Assembly: GCA_038235275.1 (NCBI GenBank)
Contig: JBBSUC010000013.1
Span: 1 to 64,000 of the forward strand
DNA length: 64,000 nt
Direction of reading: 5' to 3'
Origin: Persicitalea sp038235275
GTDB taxonomy: Bacteria > Bacteroidota > Bacteroidia > Cytophagales > Spirosomataceae
The notes below the pieces were generated by a model. That model saw only the letters and a list, made by a program, of their open reading frames with translations. It had not been told where the DNA came from and did not search any database. Positions 51,901-59,004 of the stretch are shown one piece after another. The position numbers and the translations under genes are program-made. Positions within the stretch are counted from its first letter, which is position 1. Every line of letters begins with the position of its first letter.

Positions 51901-52409
51901 ACGGCCAGATCGCGCCAGTCGTGCGAGCCGTCCTCGTTGAGGTCTTTGAGCCATTCGTTTTCCTTGCTTTTGCTCGGGTCAAAGGTTTCGCGCAGGAACG
52001 CCCGGCGCTCCTCCACCGATTGCAGCGCAATGGAGGACGTCATCCAGTTGCGGTGGCCGCGAATGTCGAATTCAGAGTTTTTCTGGCGGTTGGTGCGCGT
52101 CAAATATACCCGGCCCTGGTCGTCGATAGACATCGCAATGGGATCGGGGGCCAGCGAATCGGAGGCCCACAAGTCCACTTTCAGGCCGTCGGCTAGGGTG
52201 ATTGCTACACTTTCCTTGATTTCCTTCGCGCGGGCACGGGCCGTAACGCCATCTTCTTTCACTACTTCCAGCGGCTCCTTTGGCACGGGTACCGAAGTAC
52301 CGAGGGCCGACGTACCCGTCGGAACCATTTTGGCGCAGGAAATAATGACGATGCCTGCCGCCAAGACATACAGTGCACGGGGTGATTGGTAGAGTTTTTT
52401 GAAGTTCAT
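48966..52409 (-). CDS. Large PVC-type dehydrogenase: beta-propeller, HEAT repeats, C-terminal cytochrome c
   Basis: 1147 residues with a lipoprotein-like N-terminus (YVLAAGIVIISCAKMV). The propeller half (about 70-520) shows PVC-type membrane-bound dehydrogenase sequence: DGLKVDLWASDSL, DKDGIADVS, HGMSGAVEGPDGRIYWG and GIRFGPDGALYVADWLNG. A long alpha-solenoid follows (about 530-980) with HEAT repeats such as SPRVQFFGAQALGRVDY. The cytochrome c domain has CVRCH at 1028-1032 and a likely methionine in SMPPMG near the end. A relative with the same plan is at 6278-8572. Substrate unknown; probably an outer-membrane or periplasmic oxidation of sugars or alcohols. Confidence 0.88.
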   Translation of the reverse strand: MNFKKLYQSPRALYVLAAGIVIISCAKMVPTGTSALGTSVPVPKEPLEVVKEDGVTARARAKEIKESVAITLADGLKVDLWASDSLAPDPIAMSIDDQGRVYLTRTNRQKNSEFDIRGHRNWMTSSIALQSVEERRAFLRETFDPSKSKENEWLKDLNEDGSHDWRDLAVEKDEVWRLEDTDKDGIADVSTRILSDFFEEVSDVAGALLVRAKDVFVGIAPDMWRLTDTNGDGILDQKTSISHGFGVHIGFGGHGMSGAVEGPDGRIYWGIGDIGANLTDVKGNKYRYPNEGVIVRSNPDGTDFEVFASGLRNTHEFVFDEYGNLISSDNDGDHPGESERLVYIVDGSDAGWRSNWQYGKYTDPKNNDYKVWMDEQMFKPRQEGQAAYFIPPIQNFHNGPTGMVYNPGTALGSDWKNKFFLVEFRGNPANSPIWSFGLKPSGASFVLDGEQKVFSGILPTGIRFGPDGALYVADWLNGWDAKNTGRVWRLDVADNKNDMKAQRQETQRLMLLDYAAQSDDALLNHLANVDMRIRQKAQLELAARGKKGAAVFERVLNKKDSQLARVHAVWGLGQLARADKSFANPLLALLKDSDPEIMTQAAKVLGDAAIAEAGPLLVPMLTSASPRVQFFGAQALGRVDYRAAVPALLKMISANQDKDLYLRHAAVLALTRLGQREPIIALADSPDKSLRLAAVLVLRRWSDENVRRFLNDKDEYIVAEAARAINDDMSIPGALPDLAATLNNSRFTSEPLLRRAINANLRVGGEAQLQALLDFAKRKDVDKAVRTEALAALGTWASPSVLDRVDGRYRGVIKRDAAAARAKVEPSLAVLLQDNQPEILVATAEMMGNLGVTAYDPKLVEILEKSKSPDVRAAMLSALSTLKYKNMESILKQGMNDADENVRARALSLLDGATLSSAALGEVVNAIFEKGSVKEQQQMLRTLSTLPAAKTEQILDNLVTRMERKELSPNINLELAEAVDSTKSERLRSRLASSKPKGEGVANFMDALTGGDAQQGRRYFATNSTGQCVRCHAIGGRGGEVGPSLTHIGSTLPREKLLEALVEPSARLSPGFGTVMLTLKDGQMVTGILSEETPQELVLKTSEAEPLKVPVARIAKRENLPSSMPPMGYIMSKREIRDMVEFLAGLK

Positions 52410-52591
52410 TGGGTTGGTGGGTTAGTAATATTGCTTTTTTGTATAAAGTCGTCTCGCGGCAATTTGTTTGGGAAGGAAAGGGGTCAAAGGGCTGGTTTTT
52501 ACTTAAAAAACAAGCAAATAATCTCATTGCCCGCGTCTAAACGAATCCTGCAATTGACACCGTTTTCCAATGACGGCGGCGTAGACTGCAC

Positions 52592-52651
52592 AAAAACAAA
52601 AAATGACGATGGTCACGGGCTGGCGTAATGCCGCCTCCGTGACCATCGTCA
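52592..52651 (-). terminator. Rho-independent terminator of the cupin gene
   Basis: On the minus strand a perfect 13-bp stem (52604-52616 with 52639-52651, 22-base loop) is followed by a T-rich run (TTTTTTGTTTTTG, the complement of 52591-52603), 24 bases after the cupin stop. A textbook terminator; the remaining bases 52410-52590 upstream of the dehydrogenase hold no gene I can support. Confidence 0.88.
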
Positions 52652-52674
52652 GGATGCTTCATGAAGAGTCAAAA

Positions 52675-53172
52675 TCAGTGCCTAGAAGCGCGGAGTACGT
52701 CCGGTTCATGTACGATGTGCATCCCGATTTCCTCAAAAATCTTCATCATCTGAGACTGGTTCAGATTCATTCCCAGTCCTTTTTGGGGAAGGGTGAATGC
52801 TTCGGCGGGAAGGCCACTGTTCATGATGACTTGCTCGAAGCCAGCGGGCGTGTAGAAGTTCAGCAACGTAGCCGTCTCGCTATCCACCCGGAAGCTGTGC
52901 ACGGTACCCCGGGGTATCCATACGAACGATCCCTGTTTGGCCACTAAATGCTCACCGTCCGCCATGTAAGTGATTTGTCCTTCGTTGACAAAGAAACCTT
53001 CGTCCTGGTCGTGGTAGTGCGGGCCCGGTCCCGACCCTGCGGGACACAACTGCCACATCAGGGAAAAATTTCCGTTGGTGGTGGCCCGGTCCGCCAGCAC
53101 CACCCACAGGATATCGACCATCCAATAAGGCCGACCGTCCTGATAATTGAGTTCAAATGGTTTGTTTTCCAT
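52675..53172 (-). CDS. Cupin-domain protein
   Basis: 165 residues. Single cupin: GPHYHDQDEGFFVNEG (first motif with the metal-binding His-x-His and Glu) and GSFVWIPRGTVHSFRV (second motif with His), with a variable helical tail. Such proteins are often dioxygenase-like, sugar-isomerase-like or sensor domains; this tail (NSGLPAEAFTLPQKGLGM) is like quercetin-dioxygenase-type cupins of Bacteroidota. It follows the NmrA gene by 12 bases, so both are probably one transcript, ending at the terminator. Substrate unknown. Confidence 0.85.
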   Translation of the reverse strand: MENKPFELNYQDGRPYWMVDILWVVLADRATTNGNFSLMWQLCPAGSGPGPHYHDQDEGFFVNEGQITYMADGEHLVAKQGSFVWIPRGTVHSFRVDSETATLLNFYTPAGFEQVIMNSGLPAEAFTLPQKGLGMNLNQSQMMKIFEEIGMHIVHEPDVLRASRH

Positions 53173-53184
53173 AGTCTGGTTTTT

Positions 53185-54105
53185 TTAATTTATTTCAACG
53201 CCACTTCCCTTAGCCTTCTCCCGCCAGCCTAACACCTCGCCAACACTTGTCCAGGTCAAACCCGGATAGCGGTCATTGTCCAGCGGATCGTTCTGAACGC
53301 TGAACATGCTGTAAATGTACTGGCTCTGCTGCCAACTGGCGTATAGTTGCGCTTCGCCCTCGGGATGCGCCGCGCGTTCGCTTTCGTTGTGCGCCGCCAA
53401 GTCGGCCCGGCTGCCGAGCCGGACTAGCTCGAAGGGATGACCGCTCGCCTGTTCGGCGGCTTTAGCCAGCTCAGTGGGGCTGTGCTGAAAACTGGCGATG
53501 CGCAGGAGCCGGGGCGCGGCGGGATCGAGAGCGGCAGCGGCGGTGAATTCGGCCGTGTCGTCCACGGTTGTGAAGTCGATGCGCCAGTCGGCGTCTTCCC
53601 AGTAGCCCACTTGTTTGGTTTCAAAATTCAGCAGCGGCATATCGAACGTCAGCAGGTACGCAAACGCGCCGTTGAGAATCGAGGTGGCTTGAATGTGGGC
53701 CTTGTCAATAATCTCCATGAAGTCTTTACGCAGGTCGAAGTTGCGATTGTCACCCACTTTGAGTTTGGTAAAGTCGCTGGCAAAGTCCGACGGAATGAAG
53801 CGGGCAACCCCCGCAGCCACGGCGGCATCCAGCAGAACCGTTTGTGCCTCCACGATGACCTCGCGTAAGCCCTGCAAAGCCGACACGACGGCCACTGCCC
53901 CGGCCAAAGCGGGTTTCAATTCGTGGGCATCCGTCATCTCCGTCTCGATGATTTGAACGCCCTGCGCCTTGAGTTCGGCTATTTTGGTCGCATCGCTGCT
54001 CGGACGGACCAGGGCGCGCACTTCGGCCCCTCTTTTCAACAGGGCCGAGATGATTTTCCCCCCCAAATTTCCGGTCGCCCCGGCTACTACAATTACATTT
54101 TTCAT
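53185..54105 (-). CDS. NmrA-like NAD(P)-binding reductase
   Basis: 306 residues. Rossmann fold start VIVVAGATGNLGGKIISALL (nucleotide-binding GxxGxxG), ALVRPSSDATKIAEL and RFIPSDFASDF, as in NmrA and aromatic alcohol or isoflavone reductase relatives. Fold members either reduce small molecules or sense NADP+. It lies upstream of the cupin gene in one operon and faces the AraC regulator gene across 199 bases, so it is probably controlled by it. Substrate unknown. Confidence 0.87.
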   Translation of the reverse strand: MKNVIVVAGATGNLGGKIISALLKRGAEVRALVRPSSDATKIAELKAQGVQIIETEMTDAHELKPALAGAVAVVSALQGLREVIVEAQTVLLDAAVAAGVARFIPSDFASDFTKLKVGDNRNFDLRKDFMEIIDKAHIQATSILNGAFAYLLTFDMPLLNFETKQVGYWEDADWRIDFTTVDDTAEFTAAAALDPAAPRLLRIASFQHSPTELAKAAEQASGHPFELVRLGSRADLAAHNESERAAHPEGEAQLYASWQQSQYIYSMFSVQNDPLDNDRYPGLTWTSVGEVLGWREKAKGSGVEIN

Positions 54106-54207
54106 TATTTTGGTTTTGATTGGTGATGGTTATTCAAAGCGTTCAACCGAGCCACGGCTTTCGTAATGCCGATTGAACAGGACAAAGGTCGCTCGATTGA
54201 TAGGAAT

Positions 54208-54238
54208 AAAATAGTCTTATAAAGCGTAAAAATAGTCT
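54208..54238 (+). promoter_or_regulatory. Direct repeat AAAATAGTCT, candidate AraC-family binding site
   Basis: AAAATAGTCT occurs at 54208-54217 and again at 54229-54238, exactly 21 bases apart, two helix turns, between the NmrA and AraC genes. Direct repeats with about 21-bp spacing are typical for AraC-family regulators. Confidence 0.5.
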
Positions 54239-54268
54239 AATCGGCCAATAATATCCATCCTCAAGCCG

Positions 54269-54276
54269 TATCTTTG
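54269..54276 (+). promoter_or_regulatory. Candidate -7 box (TATCTTTG) of the AraC regulator
   Basis: TATCTTTG fits TAnnTTTG, 28 bases before the ATG at 54305. The direct repeat ends 30 bases upstream, in a position suited to activation or repression. No clear -33 TTG. Confidence 0.45.
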
Positions 54277-54304
54277 CGCGAAAATCAAACACCTTGACAA
54301 TCCA

Positions 54305-55285
54305 ATGCTTTTTGAATTTGCCCCCGACGAAAATTTCAATTTTTTACAGGCATTTGCCCGGCAGACGGGCGCTCGGCTGCAAGGAAACACCCTCACGCTG
54401 CCTGAATCCCTGGGCGAGGGATCGCTCCTGGCCATTCGACTTAACCCAGATTTTTCGCTCCTGATTCACCAATACGTTCTGACCGAAGAACTTATCCTGC
54501 GACGCACGGCGGCGGACAACTCCGGCGACCGAATCAACGTACTTTTTCATAGTACCGCCTGGCCCGAACGACCGGTTGAACACGACAAATTTTCTACCGA
54601 AAGCCAAAAAGGAGCGTGCGATGTCCGCATTACCTCGCCCAACATCGACTCCGAAATGCGCTTTCCACCCGACGTCTCTGTCTTTTTTACCGTTTTGACC
54701 ATGACTCGTCCCGCGCTCCAGGAACTGCTTAAAATCAAAAAAATGAACGGGGTGGTAGCGCAAATCCTGGTCGGCGAGTCAGGGTTCTTGTTCTACGAAA
54801 CCATGAGTCCCGCTGCGCAAAAAACGCTTGAAGCCCTTACCTCGGCCAACGGCCAGGCCGAACTGAGCGAGTTCCGTACGTGGATTCGGGTGCAGGAATT
54901 ATTGAGCTGGTTGTTTGATCGCCTGTTGGCCCGCGAAACGGGCAAGCCCCGCCTCGTTCATCGGGCGGACGCCGAGCAGTTGGGTCGGGTAAGGGCGGCG
55001 GTTCTGGCCGATTTGGCGGTTCCGCCTTCGCTGCCCGAATTGGCCCGGCGGGCTGGGATGAGCACGTCCAAACTGACCGATCTTTTCAAGCAGGTATTCG
55101 GCGAAAGCATTTATACCTATTTCCAGAAGGCCCGAATGGAAGAGGCGGGCTACTTATTGGGGCGGGCGGGTTACTCCGTCTCCGAAACGGGTCATCGGCT
55201 GGGATTCAGCAATATGAGCCATTTCAGCCGCTTGTTTGAGAAGCATCACGGAAGCAAGCCGAAGCGGTTTGGCATGGGGCGGTGA
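54305..55285 (+). CDS. AraC-family transcriptional regulator
   Basis: 326 residues. The C-terminal 100 residues contain the double helix-turn-helix: PSLPELARRAGMSTSKLTDLFKQVFG for the first and SVSETGHRLGFSNMSHFSRLFEKHHG for the second, ending KPKRF. The N-terminal part (about 1-220) is an unclassified sensor. It diverges from the NmrA/cupin operon and is likely to regulate it through the direct repeat at 54208-54238. It converges on the metallophosphoesterase gene with four bases between stops. Confidence 0.93.
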   Translation: MLFEFAPDENFNFLQAFARQTGARLQGNTLTLPESLGEGSLLAIRLNPDFSLLIHQYVLTEELILRRTAADNSGDRINVLFHSTAWPERPVEHDKFSTESQKGACDVRITSPNIDSEMRFPPDVSVFFTVLTMTRPALQELLKIKKMNGVVAQILVGESGFLFYETMSPAAQKTLEALTSANGQAELSEFRTWIRVQELLSWLFDRLLARETGKPRLVHRADAEQLGRVRAAVLADLAVPPSLPELARRAGMSTSKLTDLFKQVFGESIYTYFQKARMEEAGYLLGRAGYSVSETGHRLGFSNMSHFSRLFEKHHGSKPKRFGMGR

Positions 55286-55289
55286 AATC

Positions 55290-56105
55290 TCAACTCTTTC
55301 CCACGAAAGTATTCAAGATCGGCGCGGCGGTAGGGTTATACTGGTACGATTGCCAGGAGCCGTCTTCGTAAACTTCCACGATACGATATCCTTTGTAGGT
55401 CGTTCCCCAGCTTCCACCGAAGTGGCCGTCGTAGAAAAAAGGTTTGCCGCCGCTCATTTTCCGGTCGTCCTCATCGTGTTCGTGGCCGTGGAAAATGGCT
55501 TTGATGTTCGGCGTTTTTTCCAGCAGTTCCCGCACTTCCTCACAGTCGCGGCCCTGCGGACTCCACTTGACAGGTGTGATGTGCAGAAATACAAAGATGC
55601 CCTTCTTATTTTCGTATTTGGCGATTTCGCCGCGCAGCCAGGCGGGATCAGGGCAAAGATATTCGCCTTTTTCGTTGGACGTATCGCCCAAAATAAAAGC
55701 GTACTCACCACGCGCAAAACTGTGGTTGGTCGGGTAGCCCCAGGTACTTTCCCACACATCGAGACCGACGCGGTCGTGGTTGCCGCGCGTGACGAAGAAC
55801 GGAACAGCCAGGCGCTTGAAGGCCGTTTTGACGTCGTACATCAGCGTGGGTACATCGTGAATCAGGTCACCGTTAAAAATGGCGAAGTCCAGCCCCTTCT
55901 GCATTTTTTCCTGGTTGAGCCAACGAATCACGTCGGTATGAAATTTCTCAAATTCGGTGTCCGGCTGCCCGTAATGGCCGTCCGAGGCCACCGCGAAGCG
56001 CATCGCAAAAGGGATGGTAGCGGCACGTACCGGGCTTGGTCTCAACCAGGAAATCGCGGGTAGAGCGGGCAGAAGTCTGAGAAGATCGCGGCGGGCTAGT
56101 TTCAT
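55290..56105 (-). CDS. Calcineurin-like metallophosphoesterase, Tat-type export signal
   Basis: 271 residues. N-terminal KLARRDLLRLLPALPAISWL is a Tat-like twin-arginine signal. Metal-binding motifs in order: AVASDGHYG (D-x-H), NGDLIHD, TRGNHDR, and HGHEHDED near residue 222. The fold is the calcineurin-like phosphoesterase superfamily; substrates range from cyclic nucleotides to phosphorylated lipids and cannot be deduced. Export suggests a periplasmic or surface role. No partner gene. Confidence 0.9.
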   Translation of the reverse strand: MKLARRDLLRLLPALPAISWLRPSPVRAATIPFAMRFAVASDGHYGQPDTEFEKFHTDVIRWLNQEKMQKGLDFAIFNGDLIHDVPTLMYDVKTAFKRLAVPFFVTRGNHDRVGLDVWESTWGYPTNHSFARGEYAFILGDTSNEKGEYLCPDPAWLRGEIAKYENKKGIFVFLHITPVKWSPQGRDCEEVRELLEKTPNIKAIFHGHEHDEDDRKMSGGKPFFYDGHFGGSWGTTYKGYRIVEVYEDGSWQSYQYNPTAAPILNTFVGKS

Positions 56106-56238
56106 AAGAAAGCGGGTTAAGTAACAGGGAAAAGGTGTTTTCGGTTGTCATACCTACACAGAAATAGGAAAACCGAGTGGCAAGCTGTTTCTTTGAAAAA
56201 AACAATTAACGACAAATTTCAAGAAAATTGGTCTAACC

Positions 56239-56844
56239 ATGAAGAAATCAGGGCGGTATTTGGGAGCGTTGGTGTTGTGCATATTGATAAAAGTACCCGC
56301 CCTGGCGCAATTTAGCGCCGGAGCAAGCCTGGGTTATGGTATTCCGACCGAGTCGGGCGGCAGCGGCCTGTGGGGCGGCGGCCTGGAAGCCAAATATTAC
56401 TTCAACTATAAACTGGCCGTTGGCGCGCGCGTCCGGGCCTACACCGAGACTATCGGCCAAAATGACGGTGGCCTCGACGGCAAGCTGACGGCGATCACGA
56501 TGCCCCTCATGGCTACCGTCGAGTATCACATCACTGACACCGACTTACACCCTTTCGTGGGTCTGGAAGCGGGCGTCATTCGCTCGGCCCTAATTACCGA
56601 CCTAAGATTCAACGGCCAGAACATTTACGACGGTAGCTCCAAAGAATACAATTTCGGCCTGGCTCCCAAGCTGGGTGTCGGTTTCGATATCACACAGGGC
56701 CTAATGGTCACGGCGGAAGCACTTTATAACGTAAGTATGGGAAAAAATCAAGCCGGAAACACCAAGTTCAACTTCGAGAAATCAGCCCAATTCCTCACCA
56801 TCCACGCCGGCATTGCCTTCACTTTTGGCAATCGGTTTGATTGA
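56239..56844 (+). CDS. Outer-membrane beta-barrel (OmpW/opacity-like) protein
   Basis: 201 residues with signal peptide (LVLCILIKVPALAQ). Beta-barrel pattern of alternating strands: FSAGASLGYGIPTES, LGGLEAKYYF-type strands (GGGLEAKYYFNYKLAVGARV), MPLMATVEYHI, DTDLHPFVGLEAGV, LAPKLGVGF and a C-terminal FLTIHAGIAFTFG ending in an aromatic residue, as usual for Bacteroidota porin-family barrels. Function unknown. It stands 47 bases before recX on the same strand but is probably a separate gene. Confidence 0.85.
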   Translation: MKKSGRYLGALVLCILIKVPALAQFSAGASLGYGIPTESGGSGLWGGGLEAKYYFNYKLAVGARVRAYTETIGQNDGGLDGKLTAITMPLMATVEYHITDTDLHPFVGLEAGVIRSALITDLRFNGQNIYDGSSKEYNFGLAPKLGVGFDITQGLMVTAEALYNVSMGKNQAGNTKFNFEKSAQFLTIHAGIAFTFGNRFD

Positions 56845-56890
56845 AGATTTTTAATAAAAACCCTTGACCTTTTAACTATTTACCAAAAAT

Positions 56891-57349
56891 TTGGATCGCC
56901 TTCTCCTCCAAAAAGCCGCCGCCTACTGCGCCTACCAGGAACGCACGCAGGACGAGGTGCGCAAACGGATCAAAAAATGGGGCGTGGAGGAGGAGGACGA
57001 AGCCGAAGAACTGATCGCCGAGTTAATTTCAATGAACTACCTCAGTGAGGAGCGCTTCGCCAAAACCTACGCGGGCAGCAAGTTCCGGCAAAAAAAGTGG
57101 GGCAGGAAGCGCATTAAGCAGGAACTGTCGCGGCGCGGCCTGACTGACTACAACATCGACCAGGGCATGAACGAAATCGGCGACACCGCCTACGAAGAAA
57201 CCCTGCGGGATTTGCTCAAAAAGAAACTAGCCTCTCTCGAACGCACTGAATCCGATACCCGCAAACGCAAGCAAAAACTAGTCCGCTACGCACTGAGCAA
57301 GGGATACGAGAGTGAGTTGGTCTGGAAAATAGTGAAAGAATTGGGTTAA
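56891..57349 (+). CDS. recX: Regulatory protein RecX
   Basis: 152 residues from TTG 56891; there is no in-frame ATG upstream before the stop, and the RecX fold begins with LLQKAAAYCAYQERTQDEVRKRI. Three-helix repeats follow: IAELISMNYLSEERFAKTYAGS and KWGRKRIKQELSRRGL. It binds RecA and modulates strand exchange and filament growth. recA is not in the window. It converges on the response-regulator gene with 13 bases between stops. Confidence 0.9.
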   Translation: MDRLLLQKAAAYCAYQERTQDEVRKRIKKWGVEEEDEAEELIAELISMNYLSEERFAKTYAGSKFRQKKWGRKRIKQELSRRGLTDYNIDQGMNEIGDTAYEETLRDLLKKKLASLERTESDTRKRKQKLVRYALSKGYESELVWKIVKELG

Positions 57350-57362
57350 CGCGGGGCGCCCC

Positions 57363-58067
57363 TCATTCCCCGTCCGTAAACATATACCCCACGCCCTTCA
57401 ACGTTTTGATAAAGCCGTCGCCGAGTTTTTCGCGGAGTTTGCGGATGTGGACGTCCACGGTGCGTTCCAGCACGTAAATGTCGGCCCCCCAGATTTTTTG
57501 GAGCAGTTCCTCGCGGCTGAATACTTTGTTTGGGCTTTGGGCGAGAAAAAACAGGAGTTCAAATTCTTTTTTTGGCAAAATCACCGACTTGCCATTTTGA
57601 GTGGCGGTGTAATTCTTGCGGTCGATCGACAGGCCGGCAATTTCGATTTCCTCGCCGGTATCCGATTTCTGGGCCTCACGGCGAAAAAGCGCGTTGATGC
57701 GGCTCATCAGGGCGCGGGGCTTGATGGGCTTGGTGATGTAGTCGTCGGCTCCGATCTCGAAGGCGGCGATTTCGGAATATTCTTCCGAGCGGGCAGTCAG
57801 GAACATGATATAGGTATCGCGCAGGTCACTGTTGTCGCGAATCATGCGGGCAGTTTCGATGCCATCCTGCCGGGGCATCATGATGTCAAGCAGGATGAGG
57901 TCGGGACGGAACTCCTGGGCTATTTTTAGGGCCTTCTTGCCATCGGGGGCCGTTTTTACTTCATAACCTTCTTTCTCCAGATTATATTCCAGCAGTTCTA
58001 CGATGTCCTCGTCGTCGTCCACGACAAGGATTTTCTGGACGGGCTGACTGGCTTTGGCGGCACTCAT
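57363..58067 (-). CDS. OmpR/PhoB-family response regulator
   Basis: 234 residues. Receiver domain: VDDDEDI, the phosphorylated Asp in LILLDIMMPRQDG, FLTAR and the Lys in YITKP. A winged-helix output domain follows with LPKKEFELLFFLAQSPNKVFSREEL and ERTVDVHIRKLREKLG. It binds DNA after phosphorylation. No histidine kinase is adjacent, so it is an orphan in this window; its start codon follows 94 bases of untranslated sequence without a clear box. Confidence 0.94.
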   Translation of the reverse strand: MSAAKASQPVQKILVVDDDEDIVELLEYNLEKEGYEVKTAPDGKKALKIAQEFRPDLILLDIMMPRQDGIETARMIRDNSDLRDTYIMFLTARSEEYSEIAAFEIGADDYITKPIKPRALMSRINALFRREAQKSDTGEEIEIAGLSIDRKNYTATQNGKSVILPKKEFELLFFLAQSPNKVFSREELLQKIWGADIYVLERTVDVHIRKLREKLGDGFIKTLKGVGYMFTDGE

Positions 58068-58161
58068 GCGATGGGCGTTAGTGAAGTGTATGCAAGTCCG
58101 AAATTAGCAGATGTGTAGTTTGCATTATCTACTAAAAGCGATTCATAACATAAAGTTAACA

Positions 58162-59004
58162 TCAGCGTCGCTGGATGCGGTACATTTTTCCCTGTTCATT
58201 GGTCATTAACAAGTCCTTGTCGTTCAGGAAGACGAGCGCTTCCTCCTGCAACTTTCCGATCTTGATGCATTCCTCCGGTTGGCTGAAATCTATTTTGCTG
58301 TCTTTAATACCAAACACTAGAATTTTGCCGTAAGTCAGCAGCGCGAAGGCCGTTCCCGAGGGGTTGACGTCCGCCGACGTTACCTGGGTTTTTATCAAAA
58401 CGCTGTCCTTAATCGCCAGAATATAATCACCCGGCTGGGATGGCGCTTCGTAGAGCTTAACGAATTGGTTGGTCTTGCTGCGGTTTTTTGAGAAAAGGTA
58501 AAGGTGGTTTTTAAAATAAAAAAACGCCTCGCAGTCGAAGTTCCGGGCGTCGGGCGACGGTGGGAAAGCCAATTGATCGGCGTAGCGGATGTGGATCGCA
58601 GCGGTTGTTTTAGCTTCGGGCGAAAAGGCATAGATCATTAGGTCGCGCCGCTGGTTGGCGTTGTTGCCCATATCGCCGATGTAGATCGTCCCGTCGGGAC
58701 TTCGAGCCAGATCCTCCCAGTCCACGTTTTGGGCATCGGGTATTTTCAGGGTTGACAAAAGATTGCCTTTCAGGTCCATTTCGTATAGTTCGGGCTGGCC
58801 GCCGCTGTCGTTATTCGTCAGCAGCGTGCCGCGTTGCGCATCGTAGGCCAAACCGGAACTTTCGTCGGCCACCGCCGGAAGCCTGCCTATTTTACTAACT
58901 TTGTAGCTGGAACGAGCCTTGTCGAAGTCATTTTCGCGCTTGTCCGATCCGCAGCCACAAAGAGCCACCTTTAACGCAAACCAAATATAAGTCAACTTTA
59001 TCAT
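58162..59004 (-). CDS. Lipoprotein with beta-propeller-like repeats, unknown function
   Basis: About 280 residues from the ATG at 59004 (MIKLTYIWFALKVALCGCG), chosen because it starts a lipoprotein signal; an ATG 84 bases upstream adds a non-signal leader. The mature part looks like a six-bladed propeller: ADESSGLAYDAQRGTLLTNNDSG, VDWEDLARSPDGTIYIGDMGNN, RNFDCEAFFYFKNHLYLFSKN. Related proteins of Bacteroidota are annotated as hypothetical or SdiA-regulated-like. No catalytic motif. It diverges from the AI-2E gene so tightly that the two start codons overlap by two bases. Confidence 0.72.
   Translation of the reverse strand: MIKLTYIWFALKVALCGCGSDKRENDFDKARSSYKVSKIGRLPAVADESSGLAYDAQRGTLLTNNDSGGQPELYEMDLKGNLLSTLKIPDAQNVDWEDLARSPDGTIYIGDMGNNANQRRDLMIYAFSPEAKTTAAIHIRYADQLAFPPSPDARNFDCEAFFYFKNHLYLFSKNRSKTNQFVKLYEAPSQPGDYILAIKDSVLIKTQVTSADVNPSGTAFALLTYGKILVFGIKDSKIDFSQPEECIKIGKLQEEALVFLNDKDLLMTNEQGKMYRIQRR
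58896..58903 (+). promoter_or_regulatory. Candidate -7 box (TAACTTTG) for AI-2E transporter, inside the opposite gene
   Basis: TAACTTTG fits TAnnTTTG, about 100 bases before the ATG at 59003, within the coding region of the divergent lipoprotein gene. No clear -33 element. Confidence 0.4.

Noticed and set aside
50688..52196. Long plus-strand open frame opposite the large PVC-type dehydrogenase
   Set aside because: It is an antisense shadow of GC-rich codons; composition is unlike a real protein (many H, V, G and Q), and the opposite strand has clear family motifs and cytochrome CVRCH.
57352..57361. GGGGCGCCCC palindrome between recX and the response regulator
   Set aside because: A short GC palindrome without a T run or spacer; it is easily explained by chance in this GC range.
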